Assembly: GCA_003250235.1 (NCBI GenBank)
Contig: QKGY01000107.1
Location: forward strand, 1-19,896
Length of the DNA: 19,896 nucleotides
Origin: Desulfuromonadaceae bacterium
Lineage (GTDB): Bacteria > Desulfobacterota > Desulfuromonadia > Desulfuromonadales > SZUA-540
Direction of reading: 5' to 3'
Shown piece after piece: positions 1-7,096 of the stretch. Below the pieces are notes generated by a model that saw only the letters and a list, made by a program, of their open reading frames with translations, ran no database searches and was not told the origin of the DNA. A program made the translations under genes and the position numbers. How positions within the stretch are numbered: the stretch's first letter is position 1; the number at the start of each line of letters is the position of its first letter.

Positions 1-749
1 TGCTGATCCGCTCAAACATCCGACTGGGTTTTGACCGCTCCCGCGCCACCAATGCCCAATGGCTGTTCACCAACGCCAGAATCGCCGCGAAAGCAAGACA
101 GCACGTTCTAGATGGCTTTCTTGAATTTCCCCGGGCACTCGGCGTGGAGCCCGTTCCCCTCCGATGGGATATTCCCATTCCCGAGGTAGCCCGACGGGAG
201 GCAGCAAAAATGCTTCCGCCCGAGCCCTATCTGGTCATCAATCCCTGCTCCAGCGTCCGCGCCCGCAACTGGCGCAACTGGGGCGTCGAATCCTACGCTG
301 CAGTCATCGATTATGCGTTCGAAACTCACGGATTGCGGGCCGTTCTGACCGGCGGACCAGCTGCCAACGAAAAAGCTTATGCCGAGACCATTGTCACAGC
401 CAGCAGGCACACACCTGTCAACCTAGTAGGTCGTACATCCCTGAAACAGATGCTGGCCGTGCTCGATGGCGCCAAGGCCGTCATTGCCCCGGATACCGGC
501 CCGGCCCATATGGCCAACGCTCTGGGGAAAAAAGTCATAGGCCTGTATGCCACATCCAACCCGCAGCGGACCGGTCCCTACTGTCATCGGGAACTGACCG
601 TCAACGGCTATTCGGAAGCCGTTCAGAAAGAATACGGGGAAAACGTTGATGGGGTCAGGTGGGGAAAACGGGTTCGGAATCCCAAGGCGATGGACGACAT
701 TTCCGTAGAGATGGTTATTGAAAAACTCACCAAGGCATTGGAGGACTAG
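1..749 (+). CDS. GT9 heptosyltransferase, WaaC/RfaC-like (5' end outside window)
   Basis: Probable ADP-heptose:LPS heptosyltransferase of family GT9, a cytoplasmic enzyme that adds heptose to the inner core. The frame is open from base 3 and reads LIRSNIRLGFDRSRATNA, so the gene begins to the left of the window; the GTG at 144 is internal and not a real start. About 248 residues are visible, some two thirds of a usual 330-350 residue enzyme. The C-terminal nucleotide-sugar half carries the family signature PDTGPAHMANALG and then GLYATSNPQRTGPY, which is typical of heptosyltransferase I-like proteins. The acceptor-side segment VINPCSSVRARNW matches the start of the second Rossmann domain. The gene is convergent with the minus-strand glycan cluster, 5 bases away, so it belongs to another transcript. 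The family is certain; the acceptor (Kdo or heptose) is inferred. Confidence 0.88.
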   Translation, partial: LIRSNIRLGFDRSRATNAQWLFTNARIAAKARQHVLDGFLEFPRALGVEPVPLRWDIPIPEVARREAAKMLPPEPYLVINPCSSVRARNWRNWGVESYAAVIDYAFETHGLRAVLTGGPAANEKAYAETIVTASRHTPVNLVGRTSLKQMLAVLDGAKAVIAPDTGPAHMANALGKKVIGLYATSNPQRTGPYCHRELTVNGYSEAVQKEYGENVDGVRWGKRVRNPKAMDDISVEMVIEKLTKALED

Positions 750-754
750 AAATC

Positions 755-1849
755 CTATTCAGCTAAATATCGCTCGAAAAGCTCATGATATTGCCCTGCT
801 ATGGTCCGGCTGTCAAATTTTGCATCTAGGGGTGAAATATATTTTTCGGGTGAAATAAGAGCATTTTCCATGGCAGCACTTAACATCCCCAAATCGTCCA
901 CCGGAACCAGAGAGTGCGATTGGCTACTCACAATCTCCCTGATTCCACCAGGGCAATCCGTGGCGACAACAGGGGTACCCAAACTAATTGCCTCTAGTAT
1001 GACTGTCGGCAAACCTTCAAAATCGGAAGACAACACGAGGGCCTTAGCCTTTTTGATATAAGGGTAAGGATTCTGCTTGAATCCCAAAAAAACAACCCGG
1101 TCAGTTAAATCAAGCTCCTTTGTAAGATCCTTGATTCTGCTGCTCAGCTTTCCTTCTCCAAGCAATACCAATTTAACATCGGAATGGATTTCGGCGAATG
1201 CCCTGAGTAAACGGTCGTGACGCTTTTCCCTATTGAACCTACCGACATGAACGAGGTAATCGAAATCAAGTTTTTCAACCTCGGCTTCCGCAAGAAGGCT
1301 TAGTTCCTCCCGATCCAAAGGGTTATAAATAACCACCTTGTCAACGCCCGATTTGAAGTTGCGGCAAAAGCTCTCCCGCGCGCCATCCGAGACAAATATC
1401 AGCGGGTGCCGACCATAGACATTACGGATATTCCTCTTGATGAAAAAACGCCTGAAAGCGCTTTTCCCTCCGAGGAGTGACTGTCCGTAAGCACTATGGA
1501 TCAGATGAAAAACGTTCAGACGGCTCAGAGACGTCACCTTGTCGACAAAAACCATATTCGACAAAATGATGCAGTCCCGTCCGATATTTACGGAAATGAA
1601 GTCATCCAAGAGCTTGGCCAGCTTTTTACGATAGGTCAGCCGCCCAAACCCTTTTTTGGATACTTCATTTTTCTGATCGAGATAGTGAAGCCGAAGGTCC
1701 GGATCCAATCCGTGTGCAACATCTCTGTCGAAGGAAACAATGTGGCACTCATATCCGTGGAAGCGTTCCATGGCCTTATACAGGTTCAAAACAACCCGCT
1801 CCGCACCGCCCCCTTTGATTCCAGGCAAGACAAAAACAAGTTTATTCAT
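755..1849 (-). CDS. GT4 glycosyltransferase
   Basis: A 364-residue retaining glycosyltransferase with the GT-B fold, probably cytoplasmic at the membrane face and acting on the outer LPS glycan. The N-terminal domain opens with VFVLPGIKGGGAERVV (residues 5-20), the glycine-rich acceptor loop of GT4 enzymes. The C-terminal domain starts near HVGRFNREKRHDRLL (201-215). It has the E-x7-E pair E278 and E286 in FEGLPTVILEA, followed by GTPVVATDCPGGIREI, which binds the nucleotide sugar. Overall it resembles PglH-type HexNAc transferases, but donor and linkage cannot be read from sequence. It is the last gene of the minus-strand cluster, 16 bases after the GT52-like gene. The start codon is ATG with only a weak GAG-like ribosome binding site. 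Confidence 0.9.
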   Translation of the reverse strand: MNKLVFVLPGIKGGGAERVVLNLYKAMERFHGYECHIVSFDRDVAHGLDPDLRLHYLDQKNEVSKKGFGRLTYRKKLAKLLDDFISVNIGRDCIILSNMVFVDKVTSLSRLNVFHLIHSAYGQSLLGGKSAFRRFFIKRNIRNVYGRHPLIFVSDGARESFCRNFKSGVDKVVIYNPLDREELSLLAEAEVEKLDFDYLVHVGRFNREKRHDRLLRAFAEIHSDVKLVLLGEGKLSSRIKDLTKELDLTDRVVFLGFKQNPYPYIKKAKALVLSSDFEGLPTVILEAISLGTPVVATDCPGGIREIVSSQSHSLVPVDDLGMLSAAMENALISPEKYISPLDAKFDSRTIAGQYHELFERYLAE

Positions 1850-1865
1850 TTCTCAGACCAGATGT

Positions 1866-2939
1866 TTAGATAAGATCCGCTATTCTGCCATCCAAAAGAT
1901 CTGGCTCCCTGCGCCAGGACGCAAACAGGTCTGCCATATTCTCCGCTTCATCTTCTTTGACCAAAGTAACACGGCGGCAATATTGCTCAAAACCCATACC
2001 AGCCGTGGAATAGATGGAAACGATGTCACACTTTTGTTCGGCGCCAAAAATCATCAATTCAAGAGGAACCTTACCCCCTACCACTTCGTAACCAGGAAAG
2101 GCATCGCGATAACGTTCAACATCTTCTCGAGGATGAACCTTGATGGCAGGCTTCACCCCTTTGTTGGATAAATGTTCGAGCAGCTGAGAATAAACGACCA
2201 GATCAAATCCCGAAGCGGTAAACTGACCAACGGATATCGGCTGGGTGGCGAGAATGCAGGAATACCTTTTCCCGGGATTTTCCTCATCGGCATAGCGGAA
2301 AAACCTGAAGCATACGCTCGATATTTGTTCCTTATCAATGAAATCAATTGGTCTGACTTTGGACATAAGTACGGCGGGCGCCTTACTGGGATTCAACAAA
2401 AAAATCGAATGACAACGATGGTCATCTCCGAGATATCTTTTCTCAATATCGTTGCCGGTTATAAAACGCCAGGTCCTCTCGAGGGCCTTCAGCTTCTTAC
2501 CGGAATAGTTTGAAAGACCATCTTCAATAACGGCATAATCGGCAAACGCCAATCTGAACAATCTCGCTATTCGATTACGATCATTGAACAGAAAAAGGCG
2601 GTCATTACCTCCGGGAGCTAATCTCAATTCGCTTAAGAAGCCAGCAAACAACCATGTCCGTGTCAGACGGCGCAGCCCTGAAAATGTTTTAACATTCAGG
2701 GAAGCCACAAGTCGGAGCATAAGCCCGATGGAACTTTTGTCCAAGCTTTTGCGAATATTTTTTCGAGTAATGAAATTGACTTGAATATTGGAGGGAAGCG
2801 CTGATAAATCAAAATTCTCAACATCGATATTCTGCTGATCCACAATCATCAAAATACGATTTTGACGATTTGAAGAATCAAGTGCTACCAGCAAAGCAAA
2901 CAACAAATTTCTGATCGTTGAGCATAAAAATAAATTCAT
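1866..2939 (-). CDS. GT52/polysialyltransferase-like glycosyltransferase
   Basis: A 357-residue protein resembling the lipooligosaccharide sialyltransferases of family GT52 and the related bacterial polysialyltransferase family. Evidence is the N-terminus MNLFLCSTIRNLLFALL (a first Rossmann strand with the CST/CSTP-like turn), YAVIEDGLSNY near residues 133-143 (family D/E-D-G motif), AIKVHPRED near 265 (K-x-H-P-R-E, which contacts the CMP donor in such enzymes) and IYSTAGMGFEQY near 308-319 (the S-[ST]-A loop). Such enzymes use CMP-activated sugars, usually sialic acid or another nonulosonate. No CMP-nonulosonate synthetase lies in this window, so the donor is unknown. The gene is AT-rich like its right-hand neighbours and is preceded by a possible promoter. 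The ATG start fits the family N-terminus but has no clear Shine-Dalgarno sequence. Family assignment is by motif recognition only. Confidence 0.65.
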   Translation of the reverse strand: MNLFLCSTIRNLLFALLVALDSSNRQNRILMIVDQQNIDVENFDLSALPSNIQVNFITRKNIRKSLDKSSIGLMLRLVASLNVKTFSGLRRLTRTWLFAGFLSELRLAPGGNDRLFLFNDRNRIARLFRLAFADYAVIEDGLSNYSGKKLKALERTWRFITGNDIEKRYLGDDHRCHSIFLLNPSKAPAVLMSKVRPIDFIDKEQISSVCFRFFRYADEENPGKRYSCILATQPISVGQFTASGFDLVVYSQLLEHLSNKGVKPAIKVHPREDVERYRDAFPGYEVVGGKVPLELMIFGAEQKCDIVSIYSTAGMGFEQYCRRVTLVKEDEAENMADLFASWRREPDLLDGRIADLI

Positions 2940-2977
2940 ATAATTTTATAGCTATTCTAAGTAGGCGAAGCTAAACG

Positions 2978-2986
2978 ATTATATCA
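2978..2986 (-). promoter_or_regulatory. Putative extended -10 promoter upstream of the GT52-like gene
   Basis: On the minus strand the sequence TGATATAAT matches the extended -10 consensus TGnTATAAT exactly. It lies in the 61-base gap between the fucosyltransferase stop and the GT52-like ATG, about 38 bases before that start. The best -35 candidate is TTAACT at 2999-3004, which is only fair and has a short 15-base spacer; extended -10 promoters tolerate this. It would let the last two glycosyltransferase genes be transcribed apart from the lipid A operon. Chance occurrence in AT-rich DNA is possible. Confidence 0.4.
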
Positions 2987-3000
2987 GAATTACACCTAAG

Positions 3001-3894
3001 TTAATTATCCAGAACAACCCAGGATGAAGGGACCAGATCACGGGTGTCTAGGTCTTCAGTTCTGAACCAATTTTTAGGAGCCAAGACAATTTTATCGGGA
3101 TAGTTGGATAGCCAAGCTGCCCACCAACTAAATGAACTGTTTGCCACGACATGATGCCTGCACATGGACATTAAACGCATGTCCTCGTATCCACAATCCG
3201 CATTATTATCTACATATATTGCAGGGTGATTGACGACTATATTTTTTCTGACCCACTCGATGTCATCGCTAAAAAAGTAAAAGTGCGGATTTTCTAATTT
3301 ACTGCAAATATAATCCAGAGCGGTCCTGTAAAAGTCCAGCGAACAGGTCCCATGGAACTGAGCCGTTTTTTGATCGTTGACGTAATCACCCCTCCGAATG
3401 TGAATAGAAACGGATTCAGTACTCACTATTTTGTCGGAAATTTCCTTATTTTTGCCTTTAAGAGGGTTAACGACTTTAAAGTCTTGGATAAGGACATCGC
3501 GTATTTGATAAAAATATTTTTCAGACTGAAAGTAACCCTGCAAATAACAATTATCAGAAGACATTGGGATTTTGGGATCGAAAGCGAACCCTTTTTCTTT
3601 GACCTGGTTTGGAGGATTCAGAGGTAAACCGAATTTTGATTTTATATTTGCGAGAAAGCATCTGAAACCGCCTATAGAGCGATATTGAGTCATAAAAATA
3701 TCATTGGGGTCTAAAAGGGTAGCATCAATGCTTAAATGTTTCAGCTCATAGCGTCGAAAGGTTCCAGGTGTTCGTCCTTCAAGTGCAGAAATATCCAGGA
3801 CCAAATCTACCTTATGCATCAGTGCCAACTGCCTCCCCACAGCATACTGGAACATCTGATTTCCTAAACCGCCCATCAACTTTACAGCTATCAT
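3001..3894 (-). CDS. GT11 alpha-1,2-fucosyltransferase-like protein
   Basis: A family GT11 enzyme, which transfers L-fucose from GDP-fucose to a galactose-type acceptor in an alpha-1,2 linkage. The N-terminus KLMGGLGNQMFQYAVGR is the GT11 signature. HIRRGDYV (about residues 165-172) is the GDP-fucose binding motif with the conserved arginines. FFSDDIEWV and MSMCRHHVVANSSFSWWAAW complete the family pattern. The frame can be extended to a GTG at 3906, but I prefer ATG at 3894 (297 residues): MIAVKLMGG matches the usual family start, and GTGAG just upstream gives a GAG Shine-Dalgarno core 7 bases before it; ATG at 3897 is the alternative. The gene is AT-rich and sits 24 bases after the GT2 gene. 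No GDP-fucose synthesis genes (gmd, fcl) are present here. The family is sure; acceptor specificity is inferred. Confidence 0.92.
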   Translation of the reverse strand: MIAVKLMGGLGNQMFQYAVGRQLALMHKVDLVLDISALEGRTPGTFRRYELKHLSIDATLLDPNDIFMTQYRSIGGFRCFLANIKSKFGLPLNPPNQVKEKGFAFDPKIPMSSDNCYLQGYFQSEKYFYQIRDVLIQDFKVVNPLKGKNKEISDKIVSTESVSIHIRRGDYVNDQKTAQFHGTCSLDFYRTALDYICSKLENPHFYFFSDDIEWVRKNIVVNHPAIYVDNNADCGYEDMRLMSMCRHHVVANSSFSWWAAWLSNYPDKIVLAPKNWFRTEDLDTRDLVPSSWVVLDN

Positions 3895-3918
3895 CATTAA
3901 TCTCACTAATATAATGTA

Positions 3919-4839
3919 TTATTTATTTTCAATAATCCTTTGGCCACGACGGTGCATGAATTTATCAAATAATGCGACATCATATATTTTTTTCTCTTTA
4001 TTCAGACCGCATACTCTATCGACCCATTGACGTATTTGCTCATTTGTTATGTCTTTTCTTGAATTTAAATCGGTCATTAAGGCAAGATGAGTAGAGACCT
4101 CAAGGGAAGAAATATCAGGAACGAGTCGTTTTATTAAAGATACTCGGATTTTATTAGCGTTTTCGCACTGCAGCCCCGCATATTTTGTGGAAATCTGTTC
4201 ACTGTGCTGACGATAATAAACTAACGGTCGATTAAGGATGTGGATTTCACCAAAATTCAAAGCCTGACACAAAAAAGCATAATCTTCACAATATAAATAG
4301 TTGTGGTCATATCTCAGGCCATGTTCCTCGACAAGGCTTCTTCTGTAAATGACAGTCGGATTTCCTATCGGCGAATTACGAAGCATTTCGATACGAAGTA
4401 TCTTATCGCGAACATGGAAAAAATGCTTTGACGAAGGCTTCACTATTTTGCTGTTTCGAATTTTGCGATAATGAGTCCCGCAGACAACGCAGTTCGGGTT
4501 ACGTTCCATAAAGCGGTATTGACGTAGAAAGCGTTTTGGGTGACAGATGTCATCGGCATCAATTCTGGCGACATATTTACTGCGACAGTAACCAAGACCT
4601 TTATTGGCGGAATCGATGATACCCAGGTTTACAGGATTATCTATCAGCTTAATCCTTTTATCGCTAAAACTTGAAATCACCTCTTTGGTGTTGTCCGTCG
4701 AACCATCATTGACAATGATAAACTCAAAAGCTGAAAAGGTTTGACCGAGGACACTGGCGATAGTCTCCGCAATTGTTTTTCCGGCATTATATGCCGTCAT
4801 GAGGACAGAAATTTGAATTTCATCTTGCTGGTTGAACAC
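3919..4839 (-). CDS. GT2 family glycosyltransferase
   Basis: A 306-residue inverting glycosyltransferase with a GT-A domain over roughly the first 220 residues. ISVLMTAYNAGKTI (10-23) and FIIVNDGSTDNT (40-51) form the nucleotide-binding start. ARIDADDICHPKR (91-103) carries the metal-binding DxD, here DAD at 94-96. YLYCEDYAFLCQA supplies the ED pair expected of the catalytic base region. No membrane segment is evident. The start is GTG at 4839, supported by AAAGGA seven bases upstream. The gene is strongly AT-rich: 4021-4080 has 19 G+C in 60 bases, against 34 in 60 at 5161-5220 in the next gene upstream. It probably extends the outer LPS glycan before or after fucosylation; donor and acceptor are unknown. 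Confidence 0.9.
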   Translation of the reverse strand: MFNQQDEIQISVLMTAYNAGKTIAETIASVLGQTFSAFEFIIVNDGSTDNTKEVISSFSDKRIKLIDNPVNLGIIDSANKGLGYCRSKYVARIDADDICHPKRFLRQYRFMERNPNCVVCGTHYRKIRNSKIVKPSSKHFFHVRDKILRIEMLRNSPIGNPTVIYRRSLVEEHGLRYDHNYLYCEDYAFLCQALNFGEIHILNRPLVYYRQHSEQISTKYAGLQCENANKIRVSLIKRLVPDISSLEVSTHLALMTDLNSRKDITNEQIRQWVDRVCGLNKEKKIYDVALFDKFMHRRGQRIIENK

Positions 4840-4871
4840 TTTGCAATCCTTTCAGATAGTACACAACCACC

Positions 4872-5930
4872 TCATCGATATTGCCAACAACCCAATCGTT
4901 TACGAATTTTCCACTTGCGGATAAGATTCAACGGCTTACGTTTCAACCCGATTCGGCCCTTGGAGATAAAATGATCGACAGCGTCAAGAACCCGTTCGCT
5001 CGATTTCCCGTCACGAACAGGGTGAAGGTTGCGGATAAAGTCTTCTGTCGCCGACATCAGCTCCTGCGGAAGTGCCAGCGCCTTTTCGAGCGCACCCTGA
5101 ACCTCAGCGGGCTCATAAACATCGATCTGCTGCGGGCCGGGTCGCTTGGCACGAAAGGTCACCAGGGGTTTCCCGAGCATCTGGAATTCGATAGCGATGG
5201 ACGAGGTGTCGCAGAGCATGACATCTGCAGCGCGAAGCAGCGGGATAATGTCCTCGTGGCTCTCGAAGAACCGCAGATGCTCGCCGGCTAAGGCCCTGTA
5301 GCGTTCCACAAGTGCCGGGTCGGTTTTCGGATGAAGTGTCACCAGCCAGAACCAATCACCCTTAGAAGAAAGCTGACGAATTGTTTCGAAAAGGGCGGGC
5401 GCCGAGGTGAGAGAGGGACTGAAGGTAGAACCGAATAACACCACAGGGCGGTCCGGGGCAATCTTCAGCTCAGAACGCAGATCACGCCCATCCTGCTGGG
5501 CGAACAAGGGGTCGAGTTTTGGCCAGCCGGTCTGGGCGACGCGAAAATGGCCATACTGCTCGGCCAGTTTCTGAAACTTACAGGTTTCCTCGTCTCCACG
5601 GGTGCAGTAGAGATCGAAGAAGCCACGAATACGATAGTGCCCCTTCTTACCGGTGTCATCGGTTGCGAGGCCGTGAAAAACCTGCACCTTGATCCCTGGG
5701 AAAAAATCAGGCACCACATTTCCGGGAACAAATACGGCATCCGGATTAAACCGCTTGACGTCGTCAACCGTTTTAAGATGAGATTCGTCCGGGTTCAGAT
5801 GGTCCGCCCCTGGGCCATCGAAAAACCAGGCGACCTCCCCTCCCCTGGAACGAATGGCACTTTGGAGGGGGCGCAATATCGCCAGCGCATAGAGCTGGGA
5901 GCTATACATGAGATACCGTTTATTGTTCAT
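4872..5930 (-). CDS. CDP-glycerol glycerophosphotransferase-like protein (TagB/TagF family)
   Basis: A 352-residue GT-B protein of the CDP-glycerol:polyglycerophosphate transferase type. Recognisable elements are VFHGLATDD (84-92), GWPKLDPLF (135-143), VLFGSTFSPSL (164-174), VTLHPKTDP (197-205) with the catalytic-type histidine, and CDTSSIAIEFQMLGKPLV (240-257), which corresponds to the D-x-S-S donor-phosphate loop. In Gram-positive bacteria these enzymes build teichoic acids; in Gram-negative clusters homologues place glycerol phosphate or similar alditol phosphates on LPS or capsule. The protein lacks an obvious membrane segment, and a basic C-terminus (RKPLNLIRKWKIRKR) may give membrane contact. 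The ATG start has a poor ribosome binding site. Base composition is like the right-hand conserved genes rather than the AT-rich genes that follow. The substrate could differ from CDP-glycerol. Confidence 0.8.
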   Translation of the reverse strand: MNNKRYLMYSSQLYALAILRPLQSAIRSRGGEVAWFFDGPGADHLNPDESHLKTVDDVKRFNPDAVFVPGNVVPDFFPGIKVQVFHGLATDDTGKKGHYRIRGFFDLYCTRGDEETCKFQKLAEQYGHFRVAQTGWPKLDPLFAQQDGRDLRSELKIAPDRPVVLFGSTFSPSLTSAPALFETIRQLSSKGDWFWLVTLHPKTDPALVERYRALAGEHLRFFESHEDIIPLLRAADVMLCDTSSIAIEFQMLGKPLVTFRAKRPGPQQIDVYEPAEVQGALEKALALPQELMSATEDFIRNLHPVRDGKSSERVLDAVDHFISKGRIGLKRKPLNLIRKWKIRKRLGCWQYR

Positions 5931-5953
5931 TTCAACCGGGGTCTAGACCTGTG

Positions 5954-5971
5954 ACCGCATTTCAATGCGGT
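5954..5971. other. Intergenic hairpin without a U-tract
   Basis: The perfect inverted repeat ACCGCAT-TTCA-ATGCGGT (7-base stem, 4-base loop) lies in the 70-base gap between the GT4 gene and the glycerophosphotransferase-like gene, next to an 8-base palindrome GTCTAGAC at 5941-5948. Neither strand shows a T-run after the stem, so it is not a standard intrinsic terminator. It might be an mRNA processing or stability element; this is speculative. Confidence 0.35.
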
Positions 5972-6000
5972 TATCTCTACAGGGTAAAGGGGATTATTTA

Positions 6001-7083
6001 CTACCCATTGAGCAGCGTTGCGAAATAATCAAGATACCGCTCCGCCGTGCGCTTGCAGGAAAAGTCCCTGGCGATGGTTTCCCGACACTTAACGGACATC
6101 TCCTGGAGCCGATCCTGGTTATTGTAAAGATCGCGGATCCGCTCGGAAATCGCCAGAGGGTCATGGGTTGACACAATATACCCGGTCACGCCATTTTCGA
6201 CGACCTCTTTTCCTCCGCCGGTGGTGGTAATAACCGGGGGCGTCCCGCAGGCCATCGACTCCATGACGGCGCGAGGAAGCCCTTCACCGCTGATGGAGGG
6301 TTGAACCAGTACACGACTGGCCTTGATCAGGGCAGGGACATCCGTTCGATAACCCGTAACATGAATGCGATCCCTCATAGGGCTGGACACAATCTGATCC
6401 CGGTAAGGCTCCATGTTTTTCCCGACCAGCAGCAGGTGGAGGTCGGGAAGGTCTGAAAGCAGTTCCATGGCATCCAGTAACACCGGAATCCCTTTGCTGG
6501 GACGTGCATTGGCGGCGCAGATCACGGTAAAATCCGTTGCGTTGATCCCAAACTCACCGAGGTCAGCAGGCGGCACATCGTACCAATCGAGGTTGTGCCC
6601 CTTGTGAATGGCAACCACCTTGTCCCTGTTTTTCCACACCCGTTTGACGATATCTTCACGAACCGCCTCGGAAACACAGACGATGCCATCGACCCGCGGA
6701 TGCAGATGCGTCAGATAGGCGGAAGGGTCATGCCGATACAGTCCCCCGGTTGTTCCCCGGTAGGTCACCACTTTCACATCAAAACCGATGGCGGCAAAGG
6801 CGCCATTAGGGATGGATTTGGAATTTGTGGCATAAAGGATATCGTAATGGTCGCGCTTCAACTCGGCGCAAACGACTTGAATAGCCCGCCAGGAGAATTT
6901 TTTCCGGGGCTGGCAATCAACGATTCGTATGCCGTGAGACCGGTATATCTGCGCGTATTCGGTGTCGGCACCGGTGAGAATCGTGACCTTGTGCCCCATC
7001 TTGGAAAAATGGATGAACATCTCCGCTTCAGGACGGATGCTGTTCAGGGAACTTCGCGAGTCGGTAAAAACAAGGATGTTCAT
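6001..7083 (-). CDS. GT4 glycosyltransferase (core/outer-core)
   Basis: A 360-residue retaining GT-B glycosyltransferase. The start is ATG at 7083, giving MNILVFTDSRSSLN; the frame stays open to 7158, but those extra 25 residues overlap the end of the neighbouring WaaE-like gene and do not look like GT4 sequence. Domain one ends near VDGIVCVSEAVRED (131-144). Domain two has VICAANARPSKGIPVLLDAM (187-206) and the E-x7-E pair E267/E275 in SGEGLPRAVMESMACGTP, followed by TTGGGKEVVENGVTGY. It lies 13 bases after the WaaE-like gene stop, so the two are probably co-translated. It is likely to add a hexose to the LPS core. Sugar specificity cannot be read from sequence. Confidence 0.9.
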   Translation of the reverse strand: MNILVFTDSRSSLNSIRPEAEMFIHFSKMGHKVTILTGADTEYAQIYRSHGIRIVDCQPRKKFSWRAIQVVCAELKRDHYDILYATNSKSIPNGAFAAIGFDVKVVTYRGTTGGLYRHDPSAYLTHLHPRVDGIVCVSEAVREDIVKRVWKNRDKVVAIHKGHNLDWYDVPPADLGEFGINATDFTVICAANARPSKGIPVLLDAMELLSDLPDLHLLLVGKNMEPYRDQIVSSPMRDRIHVTGYRTDVPALIKASRVLVQPSISGEGLPRAVMESMACGTPPVITTTGGGKEVVENGVTGYIVSTHDPLAISERIRDLYNNQDRLQEMSVKCRETIARDFSCKRTAERYLDYFATLLNG

Positions 7084-7096
7084 GCACAAACCGATT

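Noticed and set aside
144..749. GTG at 144 as start of a short heptosyltransferase-like protein
   Set aside because: The frame continues upstream to base 3 with good GT9 sequence (RLGFDRSRATNAQWLF), so the gene is cut by the window edge rather than truncated.
3907..3940. AT-rich gap before the fucosyltransferase, considered as a promoter
   Set aside because: Hexamers such as TTGAAA and TATATT are present on the minus strand, but the spacing is only 13 bases, and such matches are expected by chance in this AT-rich stretch.
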